Source: an uncultured Prevotella sp.
GTDB lineage: Bacteria; Bacteroidota; Bacteroidia; Bacteroidales; Bacteroidaceae
Reading direction: 5' to 3'
Assembly (NCBI GenBank): GCA_934256705.1
Contig: CAKQPF010000005.1
Span: forward strand, 1-64,000
DNA length: 64,000 nucleotides
Shown piece after piece: positions 43,167 to 51,742 of the stretch. How positions within the stretch are numbered: the first letter of the stretch is position 1; each line of letters opens with the position of its first letter. The notes under the pieces were generated by a model. The model saw nothing but the letters and a program-made list of their open reading frames with translations. It was not told the DNA's origin and searched no databases. The position numbers and the translations under genes were made by a program.

Positions 43167-43200
43167 ACCAGCCAATGTGCCAGCTGCGTTACCGGCTGGT
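43167..43200 (+). other. Hairpin between antiporter and riboswitches
   Basis: ACCAGCC (43167-43173) pairs with GGCTGGT (43194-43200) around a 20-nt interior. It starts 15 nt after the antiporter stop and has no following T-run. It could end the antiporter transcript weakly or be part of the riboswitch leader. Confidence 0.4.
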
Positions 43201-43216
43201 CTCCCACGTAAAACAA

Positions 43217-43249
43217 AAAGAGTACTTGGTAAACCTCTTTAAAAACAAG
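43217..43249 (+). promoter_or_regulatory. PreQ1-I-type riboswitch pseudoknot, copy 1
   Basis: Stem P1: AAAGAG (43217-43222) with CTCTTT (43235-43240). The 12-nt loop TACTTGGTAAAC contains CTTG (43225-43228), which pairs with CAAG (43246-43249) after an A-rich linker to make P2. The loop ends in C43234 just before the P1 3' strand, the position of the preQ1-binding cytosine in preQ1-I aptamers (family knowledge). The order stem, loop, stem, A-rich tail, loop partner is the preQ1-I layout. It precedes a queuosine-precursor transporter, which supports the call. Confidence 0.78.
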
Positions 43250-43250
43250 A

Positions 43251-43285
43251 TAGAGTGCTTGGTAACCTCTAATCAAAAAAACAAG
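43251..43285 (+). promoter_or_regulatory. PreQ1-I-type riboswitch pseudoknot, copy 2, at the start codon
   Basis: Stem P1: TAGAG (43251-43255) with CTCTA (43267-43271). Loop TGCTTGGTAAC carries CTTG (43258-43261) pairing with CAAG (43282-43285) across an A-rich linker; C43266 ends the loop. The P2 3' strand is directly followed by AAT and the ATG at 43289, so folding would hide the ribosome landing site: a translational OFF switch is likely. The core CTTGGTAA is identical to copy 1, suggesting duplication of one aptamer. Confidence 0.8.
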
Positions 43286-43288
43286 AAT

Positions 43289-43987
43289 ATGAACAACAAG
43301 AACAACAGTAAAGTAAGTATGCTGTTTATGCTTTTCGGTGTACTGTTTTGTGTTTGCCTTATTGCGTCAAACATTTTTGAAACAAAGCAACTTTCATTCT
43401 TCGGACACAGCCAGACCGGTGGTGTCATTGTTTTCCCTATTTCTTACATCATCAACGATGTCGTGGCGGAAGTGTGGGGATTCCGCAAGGCGAGATTCAT
43501 CATCTGGCTTGGATTCCTCATGAATTTTTTCTTCGTGGCAGTAGGTGCTCTGTGCGACTGGCTTCCAGGTGCAGAGTACTGGACCAATGATGAAGGTTTC
43601 CATCAGATATTCGGTCTTGCACCGCGTATCGCCGCCGCTTCGTTCGTGGCATTCCTAGTAGGCTCATTCATCAATGCCTATGTGATGAGCAAGATGAAAA
43701 TAATGAATGAAGGGAAGCATTTCTCTTTGCGTGCCGTTCTCAGCACGATATTCGGTGAAAGTGCAGACTCTCTTATCTTCTTCCCGCTTGCTCTCGGTGG
43801 TATAGTCCCTGCTGAGGAACTTCCATGGTTAATGCTCTATCAGGTAGTGCTCAAGACTGCCTATGAGATTGTCGTGCTACCATTGACCATAAGGGTGGTG
43901 AAAGCGGTGAAGAAATATGAACATGAGGATGTCTATGACAATGATATTAAGTCATACAATGTCTTCAAGATGTTCAATCTTGATTAG
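43289..43987 (+). CDS. Queuosine precursor transporter (YhhQ family)
   Basis: A 232-residue inner-membrane protein with about six helices that imports preQ0/preQ1 (family knowledge for YhhQ/DUF165). Motifs: LIASNIFETKQLSFFG, FPISYIINDVVAEVWGFRKA, and GESADSLIFFPLALGG. I start at ATG 43289 because it lies 3 nt past the second aptamer; a longer frame to 43175 would translate the riboswitches. It is followed 130 nt later by queF. No queC, queD or queE lies in the window. Confidence 0.92.
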   Translation: MNNKNNSKVSMLFMLFGVLFCVCLIASNIFETKQLSFFGHSQTGGVIVFPISYIINDVVAEVWGFRKARFIIWLGFLMNFFFVAVGALCDWLPGAEYWTNDEGFHQIFGLAPRIAAASFVAFLVGSFINAYVMSKMKIMNEGKHFSLRAVLSTIFGESADSLIFFPLALGGIVPAEELPWLMLYQVVLKTAYEIVVLPLTIRVVKAVKKYEHEDVYDNDIKSYNVFKMFNLD

Positions 43988-44011
43988 TGTATAATTGGTT
44001 GTCGGTCGTCA

Positions 44012-44104
44012 GTTGTTGGTTTTCAGTTGGTATTTATGAGTCCATGTGAGTTTATCACTCTGATATACCGAAAACCAACAACCCATAACCAACAACCCAT
44101 AACC
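44012..44104. repeat. Inverted and tandem AACC-type repeats before queF
   Basis: GTTGTTGGTTTTC (44012-44024) is the exact reverse complement of 44070-44082. Overlapping this are two tandem copies of AACAACCCATAACC (44077-44090 and 44091-44104). A related AACCAATA/AACCAACA cluster lies at about 13581-13618. These resemble simple intergenic repeats common in this group; a role is not evident. Confidence 0.6.
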
Positions 44105-44117
44105 AACAATATAAACA

Positions 44118-44576
44118 ATGAATCGCGAAACAGATAACCTGCAAGCACTTGGCAAAAAGACGGAGTATTGCCAGGATTATGCTCCAGAAGTGCTAGAAAT
44201 CTTTACAAACAAGCATCCCGGCAATGATTATTGGGTGCAGTTTAATTGTCCTGAGTTTACATCTCTATGTCCAATTACTGGTCAGCCGGACTTTGCCGAG
44301 ATAAAGATACAGTACGTTCCCGATGTGAAGATGGTGGAAAGCAAGAGTCTCAAGCTCTATCTTTTCAGTTTCCGAAATCATGGAGACTTCCATGAAGATT
44401 GTGTCAATATCATCATGAAGGACCTTATCAAACTGATGGATCCAAAATACATCGAGGTAACCGGAATATTCACTCCAAGAGGTGGGATCAGCATTTATCC
44501 ATTTGCGAACTATGGTCGCCCTGGCACAAAGTATGAGAAGCTGGCTGAGCATCGTTTCATAAATCATAATCTGTAA
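44118..44576 (+). CDS. queF: NADPH-dependent 7-cyano-7-deazaguanine reductase
   Basis: A 152-residue unimodular QueF that reduces preQ0 to preQ1 for queuosine tRNA modification. The catalytic Cys lies in SLCPITGQPDFAEI, with the family motif ESKSLKLYLFSFRNHGDFHED supplied in sequence from about residue 75 and the C-terminal GGISIYPFANYGRP. It is the likely second gene under the riboswitches, although the repeat-rich 130-nt gap could hold another promoter. Confidence 0.96.
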   Translation: MNRETDNLQALGKKTEYCQDYAPEVLEIFTNKHPGNDYWVQFNCPEFTSLCPITGQPDFAEIKIQYVPDVKMVESKSLKLYLFSFRNHGDFHEDCVNIIMKDLIKLMDPKYIEVTGIFTPRGGISIYPFANYGRPGTKYEKLAEHRFINHNL

Positions 44577-44587
44577 TTTAAGTTTTT

Positions 44588-44788
44588 ATGGACTATTTAC
44601 CAAAAGATCCAGCCATTCTCGTATCAAGTATTAACATGCTGCTCAGGGATGAGGAATTCGACTCTTTGGAATCCTTGTGCTTTGCCTTTAATAGAGATCC
44701 GGAAGAGATAAAGCAATACCTTTATAAAAATGGATTCGTATATTCTCTCAGCCAGTTACAGTTCAGACCTATTGGATATGATCAGTAA
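44588..44788 (+). CDS. DUF4250 family small protein
   Basis: A 66-residue protein starting MDYLPKDPAILVSSINMLLR, matching the short DUF4250 family (start pattern LPKDPxxLxSxxNxxLRD). It lies 11 nt after queF, overlaps the next gene by 11 nt and has no membrane segment. Function is unknown. Confidence 0.85.
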   Translation: MDYLPKDPAILVSSINMLLRDEEFDSLESLCFAFNRDPEEIKQYLYKNGFVYSLSQLQFRPIGYDQ

Positions 44789-45038
44789 GTATGCAGTTGA
44801 GTCAGCGTATGCTTTTTTCCATCAGAAGTGGCGCATTTACCAGTATTCTACTATCGACTGGCAGAGAGATGACATAGAATATGCAATAGAGGACTATGTC
44901 AGCAGGATGGACATAGAGCTGTATGAATGGCTTGCAAATGGAAGAAACGAATTTCTACGCAACCATTCTGACTTCGCTGAAGATTTGGAGTGCGCTGTCA
45001 ATTTGCTTGAAACCAGACTGTCTGAATTCTCAATTTAG
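44778..45038 (+). CDS. Conserved small Bacteroidota protein
   Basis: An 86-residue protein. I start at ATG 44778 (MISKYAVESAYAFFHQKW), overlapping DUF4250 by 11 nt, rather than at 44730 where the frame would lie wholly in the previous gene. The sequence is aromatic- and acid-rich (RIYQYSTIDWQRDDIEYAIEDY in parts) and predicted helical. I recognise it as a recurrent small protein of the phylum without assigned role. Confidence 0.7.
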   Translation: MISKYAVESAYAFFHQKWRIYQYSTIDWQRDDIEYAIEDYVSRMDIELYEWLANGRNEFLRNHSDFAEDLECAVNLLETRLSEFSI

Positions 45039-45122
45039 GGTGCTTCTATAAATTAGTTTTGTTATATTCTAATTATGTTTTATATAACTTTGGTAATTTA
45101 TTGAACAGTCTATAACCGGAAA

Positions 45123-45160
45123 AAAGCCATCAGTACATTTAAAATAGTACTGATGGCTTT
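45123..45160 (-). terminator. Terminator after tRNA-Ala
   Basis: AAAGCCATCAGTAC (45123-45136) pairs perfectly with GTACTGATGGCTTT (45147-45160) around a 10-nt loop; on the minus strand a run of T follows. A 14-bp stem makes this one of the strongest terminators here and it also blocks plus-strand transcription from the genes before it. Confidence 0.88.
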
Positions 45161-45168
45161 ATGTAAAG

Positions 45169-45242
<74 letters not shown>

Positions 45243-45633
45243 AAAAGGTTCATTTGCGTTGCAAAATTACAAATAAAAAATCAATTGCGCAATTTTTTCC
45301 AAGACAAATTGATACACATAAGCGTTTTTTTTAATAGACCAGTCGTAACTCCGCATTATGGAATAGGTAAGTCTCGTTATGGAAAGGGAATAAGCAATAT
45401 GTAATAGGAGATTAACAATGTTCGCTTGAAATTATAACCCATATAGCGAGAAATCATGAGAGGCACGTGTAAAATATCCAATTACACATTATCTATTAAG
45501 TCCTATTTAATAAAGACTATCTTAATAAATAAAGAGCCAGCTTGAGGATAAACTCAAACCGACTCTTTATGTTTCCTTAGTCATCACCTAGTAATAGTTT
45601 TTATTGCAGCGTGATGATTAATGTATTCATCGC
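45243..45633. other. Intergenic region upstream of tRNA, mostly empty
   Basis: About 390 nt between tRNA-Ala and the POT transporter, both on the minus strand. It holds a -7-like box for the tRNA (minus-strand TAATTTTGC, 45261-45269), a 12-nt palindrome AATTGCGCAATT at 45283-45294, and the terminator-like hairpin at 45530-45569. No gene is supported. Confidence 0.5.
45530..45569 (-). terminator. Nested hairpin after POT transporter
   Basis: TAAAGAG (45530-45536) pairs with CTCTTTA (45563-45569), and inside TTGAG pairs with CTCAA. The minus-strand 3' flank is moderately T-rich (TTTATTTATT). Likely terminator of the transporter gene. Confidence 0.55.
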
Positions 45634-47160
45634 TTATGATACCTTGTTCAGCTTCTTGATGATAGAGAAGATGAAGAGGGCAGAGATGAGACAGATGCCT
45701 GCAAGCACGCCCCAGATGGTAACGAGGTTGAAGTTCATACCCCACATGATACCAGGCACCATAACCAACTGGTTACCGATAGCTGTGGCACCGAACCACA
45801 GACCCATCATAAGACCGGCATATTTAGGAGGAGCAACCTTTGACACGAAGGAGATGCCTATAGGGGAAAGAAGCAACTCGGCGAAAGTGAGGATGAGGTA
45901 AGTGGAGATAAGGAGATTTGGAGACATGCGTGCACCTTCTGTTGCAGGGTCACCCTGTACCAATGGAAGCTCAAGTCCCATAGATCCAACTGCCATCCAT
46001 ACGAAAGCGAAAGCTGCTACGAGCATGCCGAGACCAATTTTCTCAGGAGATGTAGGCTCCTTGCCTTTCTTGCGAAGCCAAGCGAACAAGGCTACGCTAA
46101 CTGGTGTCAATGCAACAACATAGCATGGGTTGAACTGTTGGAAGATTGGAGCTTCTACGTTTACAACACCTTCAAGTGTGTTGTACTTATAGAATAGGAA
46201 TGCGATTGCTGCAACGATTACACCGAGCGCGATGCCTTTTCCCTTAGTTGTCTTGCTCTGTGCAAGTGCGAAGCTTCCATATACTACGAAGATACAAGCC
46301 ACGAGGTTGGTAACGTCGAATGCCATTGACTGAAGACCTTCAGAAGTCTTGTTGGTGAAGTCGCGGGCGAACAAGGTCAATGTGTTTCCGTTTTGATGGA
46401 ATGCCATCCAGAAGAAGATAACCACTGCGAATACGAGGCAGAGGCAAATTACGCGCTCCTTTGTCTCGGCTGGAGAGAGTTCCTTCACCTCAGACTTTGC
46501 ACTTTCTGCTGACTTCTCTTGCTTCTCATTAGCGAGAACGTGCTTGTAAGTAGGGCTGAAGGCGTAATAGATAGCGATACTGACAATCAGTGAAACACAT
46601 GCTATAGCGAATGCGAAATGGTAGGCATCTTCTGCAGATACGCCAAGGCTTGCCTTTGCCCACTCCATAATCTTGATGGCGGCTGTAGGAGCGAACATCG
46701 CACCGATGTTGATAGCCATGTAGAAGAGGGAGAAACCTGAGTCGCGGTTGTTGGCATACTTAGGTTCGTCATAGAGACGACCTACCATCACCTGGAGATT
46801 GCCTTTGAAAAGACCTGTGCCTAATGCAATGAGGATGAGTGATGCACCCATTGCAGCAATGGCTACTGTATCCTTGCCAAGAGGAACAGAGAGAACAAGA
46901 TAGCCGATGAACATGATGAAGATACCTGTGGTAACCATACGCCCAAATCCGAATTTGTCGGCTGCAATACCGCCAATGATAGGAAGGAAATAGACCATCA
47001 TGAGGAAGGTTGAGTAGATAGTACTTGCCAAGCCGGTCTCAAAGCCGAAGTTGGCCTGCAAATACAGCAAGAATACCGCGAGCATGGTATAGTAACCGAA
47101 TCGCTCGCCAGTGTTGGCCAAAGCAAGTGCCCAAAGACCTTTAGGTTGATTTTCGAACAT
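45634..47160 (-). CDS. Peptide MFS transporter (POT family)
   Basis: A 508-residue inner-membrane proton-coupled di/tripeptide importer with about 12-14 helices. Signatures: the N-terminal GERFGYYTMLAVFLLYL (E-x-F-x-Y-Y motif region), PIIGGIAADKFGFGRMV (loop 2-3 motif), and GTGLFKGNLQVMVGRLYDE. A charged cytosolic loop (about 205-235; KQEKSAESAKSEVKE) separates the two halves. It lies 139 nt downstream of the S9 peptidase gene on the same strand; together they suit peptide catabolism. Confidence 0.94.
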   Translation of the reverse strand: MFENQPKGLWALALANTGERFGYYTMLAVFLLYLQANFGFETGLASTIYSTFLMMVYFLPIIGGIAADKFGFGRMVTTGIFIMFIGYLVLSVPLGKDTVAIAAMGASLILIALGTGLFKGNLQVMVGRLYDEPKYANNRDSGFSLFYMAINIGAMFAPTAAIKIMEWAKASLGVSAEDAYHFAFAIACVSLIVSIAIYYAFSPTYKHVLANEKQEKSAESAKSEVKELSPAETKERVICLCLVFAVVIFFWMAFHQNGNTLTLFARDFTNKTSEGLQSMAFDVTNLVACIFVVYGSFALAQSKTTKGKGIALGVIVAAIAFLFYKYNTLEGVVNVEAPIFQQFNPCYVVALTPVSVALFAWLRKKGKEPTSPEKIGLGMLVAAFAFVWMAVGSMGLELPLVQGDPATEGARMSPNLLISTYLILTFAELLLSPIGISFVSKVAPPKYAGLMMGLWFGATAIGNQLVMVPGIMWGMNFNLVTIWGVLAGICLISALFIFSIIKKLNKVS

Positions 47161-47299
47161 AGTTTGATTTTGTTAGATTATTAATGAATTTTTATGAAAA
47201 AATGCTTGATTGATTTTTGCTTATGATTGTGTTTGTTTTTATCCACCGACTTGCTGAAACAGAATAGCAAGCCGGTGGCGAAAACAATATGCTTAGCGT

Positions 47300-49489
47300 T
47301 TACTTAACCCATCTGTCAAGCCATTCGAAGAATGTACGCTGCCAGAGAACACCGTTCTGTGGCTTCAGTACCCAATGGTTTTCATCTGGATATATTAGGA
47401 GTTCAGCAGGGATACCGCGCATTCTTGCAGCGTTGAAAGCGCCGAAGCCCTGGTTCGCGTTGATACGGTAGTCTTTCTCTCCATGTATGCAGAGAATAGG
47501 AGTATCCCATTTGTCTACAAACTTATGAGGTGAGTTTTCGTATGTCTTTTTAGCTCTTTCTGTCTGGTCCTTGTTCCAGTAAGCATCGTCATACTCCCAG
47601 TTGGAGAACCAGCATTCTTCAGTGTCAGTGTACATAGACTCAAGATTGAATGCACCATCGTGAGAGATGAATGCCTTGAAACGCTTGTTGTGATGGCTTG
47701 CCAGATAATATACAGAGAAGCCTCCGAAGCTTGCGCCTACGCATCCAAGTCTGTCTTTGTCAACATATGGGAGAGTGCAGGCGTCGTCGATGGCGGAAAG
47801 ATAGTCGTTCATGCACTGACCAGTCCAGTCTCCGGAAATCTTCTCACACCAGTCACTGCCGAATCCAGGAAGACCGCGACGGTTTGGAGCCACGACAACA
47901 TAGCCGTTAGCAGCCATTATCTGCATATTCCAACGGTAAGACCAGAACTGACTTACTGGACTCTGAGGTCCGCCTTGACAGAACAAGAGAGTAGGGTATT
48001 TCTTGTTAGGGTCGAAATTGGACGGAAGGATAATCCATACGAGTTCTTCCTTGCCGTCAGTTGTCTTTACCCAACGCTTCTCTATCTTTCCCAATGAGAG
48101 TTGAGACAGGATATGGTCATTCTCTTTCGTCAGACGTGTGCTGACAGCAAGTTTGCCTTTTTTCTGAGGAGCCACGAGATAGATGTCGTCAGGAGCAGAC
48201 ATGGAGTGACGAGTGGCAATGAGGTTACCGGTATTGCCGAGCATCTGGAGTGAACCATAGTCAGCAATCTCGTCTGTGGCTTTCTCCACTTTGCCCGTCA
48301 GATCCGTACGATAGATATTAAGACAGGCGTGCCATACACCTATAAAATATATATTGTGAGAATCACGAGTCCAGCAGAAAGTCTCTACAGCAGAGTCGAA
48401 AGAATCGGTAACGTAATTCTTTTTGCCGTCAGCAAAAGAATATACGCAGAGACGGTTGCGGTCTGACTCGTAGCCGTCTTGCTTCATGCTCAGCCAAGCC
48501 ACATGCTTACCGTCAGGCGAAAACTGAGGATTGATATCGTAACCGACACTCATGTCACCATCCTGATGGTTTACTTGCTGTGTGGCAAGAGTCTTGGTAT
48601 AATCGATAGCAGGAGCCTTGTATCCATCAGGTTTGCAGAGATTTGTGGTATTTCCGCTTTCCGTGTCATAAAGATAAATGTCGCTGTCTGTGGAAACGGC
48701 ATATTCGCGTCCAACTTTTTTTCGGCAAGTGTAAGCCACTTTCTTGGAGTCAGGACTCCATGCCAGTTGCTCAGTGCCTCCGAAAGGCTCGCCAGGACAT
48801 TCGTATGGCTCGCCATCGAGAATATCTTTAGGAGTAGTGCAGAGTCCGTTCTCGTCAATGTCGGCGAGGAAGGGATGCTGAATGCTCTCTACATAATGGT
48901 CCCAGTGGCGATACATAAGGTCGGTTATCTTGCGGCCAGTAGCCAGAGGAAGGTCAGAAGGATTCTTCTGGATGACTTCATGGAAAGGCATTGACTTAAT
49001 GAGTATCACCTTCTTACAGTCAGGAGAGAAGAGGAAACCTTCGACACCGTCTTTCTCATTAGTTAGCTGCTTGCGGTCGGTGCCGTCAGGAAGCATAGAC
49101 CACAGTTGTCCCCCGGTGAGGAATGCAAGGCGGTAGGTTGTGACAGCTTTCTTGCCAGCGCCTGTGGTTTTTGATATCCATGCAGGTTCCATCTCGCTGT
49201 CAGCGGATGTAGTGAGCATACGATTGTTTGTGCCGTCGGCATTCATCATGTAGATGACTGTGTGTGAGGCATTCTCTTTTACACTGTAATAAGACACAGT
49301 GTACGCGACTTGCTTGCCGTCAGGAGAAGCCTTGACGCTGCCGATTCTGCCCATTGCCCAGAGGGCCTCAGGTGTCATAAGGTCACTCTTGAGGGAAATC
49401 TGGTTCTTGCCGATGTTTACTTTTGCCTCGGCTGGAGTGATGGAGAGTGTTGCAGACATAACTGCGGTGGTTAATAATTGTTTTATCAT
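47300..49489 (-). CDS. S9 family prolyl-oligopeptidase-like dipeptidyl peptidase
   Basis: A 729-residue secreted or periplasmic serine peptidase. Start at ATG 49489 (MIKQLLTTAVMS), giving a signal peptide of about 22 residues (ends PAEA). The N-terminal beta propeller (about 40-420) has repeated ASPDGKQVAYT / FSPDCKKV / WSPDSKKVAYT / FSPDGKHVAWL strands. The C-terminal alpha/beta hydrolase (about 460-729) carries nucleophile Ser in GASFGGFS, the Asp in HGEKDYRI and His in DENHW. This resembles DPP5-type enzymes that release dipeptides from peptides, feeding the POT importer next to it. Confidence 0.93.
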   Translation of the reverse strand: MIKQLLTTAVMSATLSITPAEAKVNIGKNQISLKSDLMTPEALWAMGRIGSVKASPDGKQVAYTVSYYSVKENASHTVIYMMNADGTNNRMLTTSADSEMEPAWISKTTGAGKKAVTTYRLAFLTGGQLWSMLPDGTDRKQLTNEKDGVEGFLFSPDCKKVILIKSMPFHEVIQKNPSDLPLATGRKITDLMYRHWDHYVESIQHPFLADIDENGLCTTPKDILDGEPYECPGEPFGGTEQLAWSPDSKKVAYTCRKKVGREYAVSTDSDIYLYDTESGNTTNLCKPDGYKAPAIDYTKTLATQQVNHQDGDMSVGYDINPQFSPDGKHVAWLSMKQDGYESDRNRLCVYSFADGKKNYVTDSFDSAVETFCWTRDSHNIYFIGVWHACLNIYRTDLTGKVEKATDEIADYGSLQMLGNTGNLIATRHSMSAPDDIYLVAPQKKGKLAVSTRLTKENDHILSQLSLGKIEKRWVKTTDGKEELVWIILPSNFDPNKKYPTLLFCQGGPQSPVSQFWSYRWNMQIMAANGYVVVAPNRRGLPGFGSDWCEKISGDWTGQCMNDYLSAIDDACTLPYVDKDRLGCVGASFGGFSVYYLASHHNKRFKAFISHDGAFNLESMYTDTEECWFSNWEYDDAYWNKDQTERAKKTYENSPHKFVDKWDTPILCIHGEKDYRINANQGFGAFNAARMRGIPAELLIYPDENHWVLKPQNGVLWQRTFFEWLDRWVK

Positions 49490-49578
49490 AATATAATAAT
49501 TAAAGGTTAACTCAACATAACGTATCGCTTCACCATATAATTTATGGCTAAAGAACGTCATGTCGAGAGGTGAACTAA

Positions 49579-51486
49579 CTATTCACCTCTCAGTTTTGCG
49601 TTCTTTTTAGCCAGTTCTTCACGCTTTGCGCGAAGTTCGTCAGCTTCCTTCTGCATAGCCTGCATTCGTGCTACGAGCCCAGACATCTTCTTGTTTGGGT
49701 TAGCCTTGTTTTCTGCTCGCTTTGCATCGAGAATCTTTAAGAGTTTCTCTTCATTTGTCGTCTTGCGGAGAACCCACATGATGAGTGCAGAGAAGAAGAG
49801 GGAAATGAAGTAATAGAAGTTAAGACCTGCAGAGTAGTCATTGAACATGAAGAAGAACATAACAGGCATGAGGAACATCATCCACTGCATCATCTTCATC
49901 TGCTCAGCCTGCTGACCTACCATCTGGTCACGCTGTTGGCGCATGGTCATCCATGAGTAGAGCACATTGGCTACACAGAAGAGAATACATGTCAGCGAGA
50001 GATGGTCACCGATAAGCCAGATGTTGGTGCCCCATTCTATGATAGGATCGTATGTGGAAAGGTCGTCAATCCACAGAAAAGACTGTCCGCGGAGCTGAAT
50101 GGCATTAGGGACGAAATTGAACATTGCAATCCAGATAGGCATCTGAATGAGCATAGGCAGACATCCGGACAGCGGGCTTACGCCATATTCAGAGTAGAGC
50201 TGCATCATGGCTTGCTGCTTCTGCAACTGGTCTTCAGGTTTGTTGTATTGCTTAGTGGCTTCCTCAAGACGTGGCTTGAGCACGCGCATCTTGGCACTTG
50301 ACATATAACTCTTCTTTACCATTGGATAGGTAATGGCCTTGAGAAGGAGAGTGATAAGGATGAGCACGATGCCCATAGGGATAGAAAGACCTGTGAGCCA
50401 GTCGAATACATAAAGAGTAAACCAACGGTTGATGTAACGGAACAATGGCCATCCGAGATATACGAGACGCTCCATCTGAAGGTCTTTTCCGAAAGCTGAT
50501 TCGTCCTCTACACTCTGGAGCAGTCGGAAATCATTCGGACCATAGTAGAATTCAAACTCAGAAGCGATTACGCCATTTGGGTCAAAGGCAGTCTTGAGTT
50601 TTGCCTGATATCCCTTGAGATAGCCTTCACCTTTCTCATAAGGCACGGAAGAGAGAAGTGCATTGCCGGCAAATCCACTCTTTGAAATCATAACGGCAGA
50701 GAAGAACTGATTTTTGAATGCTATCCAGTCAGTCTTTTCCTCTACGGATTCGTCTATCTTTTCGCTTGTTTCTGATAGATAGTCAGTGCCCCCATCTGCA
50801 TAATGGTAAGTGAGGGTAGAGTAGCGGTTTTCGAATGTAAAGCCTTTCTCCTGCTGGCGGGCGCGATCTTTCCAGTCAATGTCCATCTGAGTCATGTTTG
50901 GATTGAAGAGACCGGACATGCCATTGGCTTTGAAGGAGCAGCTTAGCAGGTAGTCATCACCGAGACGGTAGTTTATTTCGAGTGTCTTGCCCTCACTTGC
51001 CAAAGCGGTGAAGGTCACGCTGTTTTTGGTTACATTTGTAGGAGTGAAATAAAGATCGGAAGTGCTTATGTTCATATCCTTTGCCGCAAGGATGAAATTG
51101 AGCTGCTGATCCTTTTTCTCAAAGAGAGTGACATCCTTGTTGCCATTCTTGTCTTTGAAGTTCTTTATGACAGCCTTGGTGACTGTTCCACCTTTTGTAG
51201 AAAGGGTAAGAGCTACCTTTTCGTTGGAGAGCACGATGTCCTTTGCCTGTCCCTGACGAGCGGAATAGAAGAGAGTGGTGCTATCCTGAAGAGCCGCCAT
51301 CTGAGCCTCAATCTGTTTTTCATGAGCTTTTTTGATTTGAATGTCTTTCTTTTCCTTTACGATAGCTGCAATAGAGTCCTGCTTGCGTTGCTCCTGGATT
51401 TCCTCAGTGGAAGGACGGGTGAACCAGTTGAAGCCGAACAATACAGCTGCAATGAGTACGAAACCTACGATGGTGTTTTTGTCCAT
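49579..51486 (-). CDS. yidC: Membrane protein insertase YidC
   Basis: A 635-residue YidC with N-terminal transmembrane helix (5-21), large periplasmic beta domain (about 70-350), and the conserved five-helix insertase core (about 370-580) including LKPRLEEATKQYNKPEDQLQ (20 residues) and SPLSGCLPMLIQMPIWIAMF. The C-terminal tail is basic and coiled-coil-like (ending KREELAKKNAKLRGE), which helps bind ribosomes in species without long SRP tails. Inserts inner-membrane proteins with or without Sec. Confidence 0.97.
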   Translation of the reverse strand: MDKNTIVGFVLIAAVLFGFNWFTRPSTEEIQEQRKQDSIAAIVKEKKDIQIKKAHEKQIEAQMAALQDSTTLFYSARQGQAKDIVLSNEKVALTLSTKGGTVTKAVIKNFKDKNGNKDVTLFEKKDQQLNFILAAKDMNISTSDLYFTPTNVTKNSVTFTALASEGKTLEINYRLGDDYLLSCSFKANGMSGLFNPNMTQMDIDWKDRARQQEKGFTFENRYSTLTYHYADGGTDYLSETSEKIDESVEEKTDWIAFKNQFFSAVMISKSGFAGNALLSSVPYEKGEGYLKGYQAKLKTAFDPNGVIASEFEFYYGPNDFRLLQSVEDESAFGKDLQMERLVYLGWPLFRYINRWFTLYVFDWLTGLSIPMGIVLILITLLLKAITYPMVKKSYMSSAKMRVLKPRLEEATKQYNKPEDQLQKQQAMMQLYSEYGVSPLSGCLPMLIQMPIWIAMFNFVPNAIQLRGQSFLWIDDLSTYDPIIEWGTNIWLIGDHLSLTCILFCVANVLYSWMTMRQQRDQMVGQQAEQMKMMQWMMFLMPVMFFFMFNDYSAGLNFYYFISLFFSALIMWVLRKTTNEEKLLKILDAKRAENKANPNKKMSGLVARMQAMQKEADELRAKREELAKKNAKLRGE

Positions 51487-51601
51487 TACTTTTTTTTTAG
51501 TTTTTTATATCCCCAGCCATTGGCTCATCCTGTCATTCATTTATTGGAGGAAGTCCTTAGAGTGGGGGTGTTTGACATTAGTTCATTATATGATTTAGAG
51601 C

Positions 51602-51610
51602 GCAAAGTTA
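51602..51610 (-). promoter_or_regulatory. Bacteroidota -7 promoter box of yidC
   Basis: Minus-strand TAACTTTGC, exact TAnnTTTGC match; leader to yidC is about 110 nt. No TTTG at the usual spacing was found. Confidence 0.55.
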
Positions 51611-51715
51611 CATTTTTTTTCCGATATTAAGAAGAAAATGCGGTGTTTTGTTTGAATTTATCTTCAATAGGCATAATTTTTACCCACTCTTATGCGCTTT
51701 CTCGATAATTTACAT

Positions 51716-51723
51716 TAACTTTG
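51716..51723 (+). promoter_or_regulatory. Bacteroidota -7 promoter box (TAACTTTG)
   Basis: TAACTTTG, 20 nt before the DUF3078 start at 51743, giving a very short leader. The -33 region lacks a clear TTTG. Confidence 0.5.
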
Positions 51724-51742
51724 TAGTCAATTTTGTAGTGTT

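Noticed and set aside
43217..43285. Reading of the two repeats as a CRISPR-like or simple tandem repeat
   Set aside because: The two copies have the same stem-loop-pseudoknot order with different stem sequence, which points to RNA structure rather than DNA repeat.
43175..43288. Longer start for the YhhQ transporter
   Set aside because: The extra 38 codons would translate the riboswitch pseudoknots; ATG 43289 lies directly after them and begins normal YhhQ sequence.
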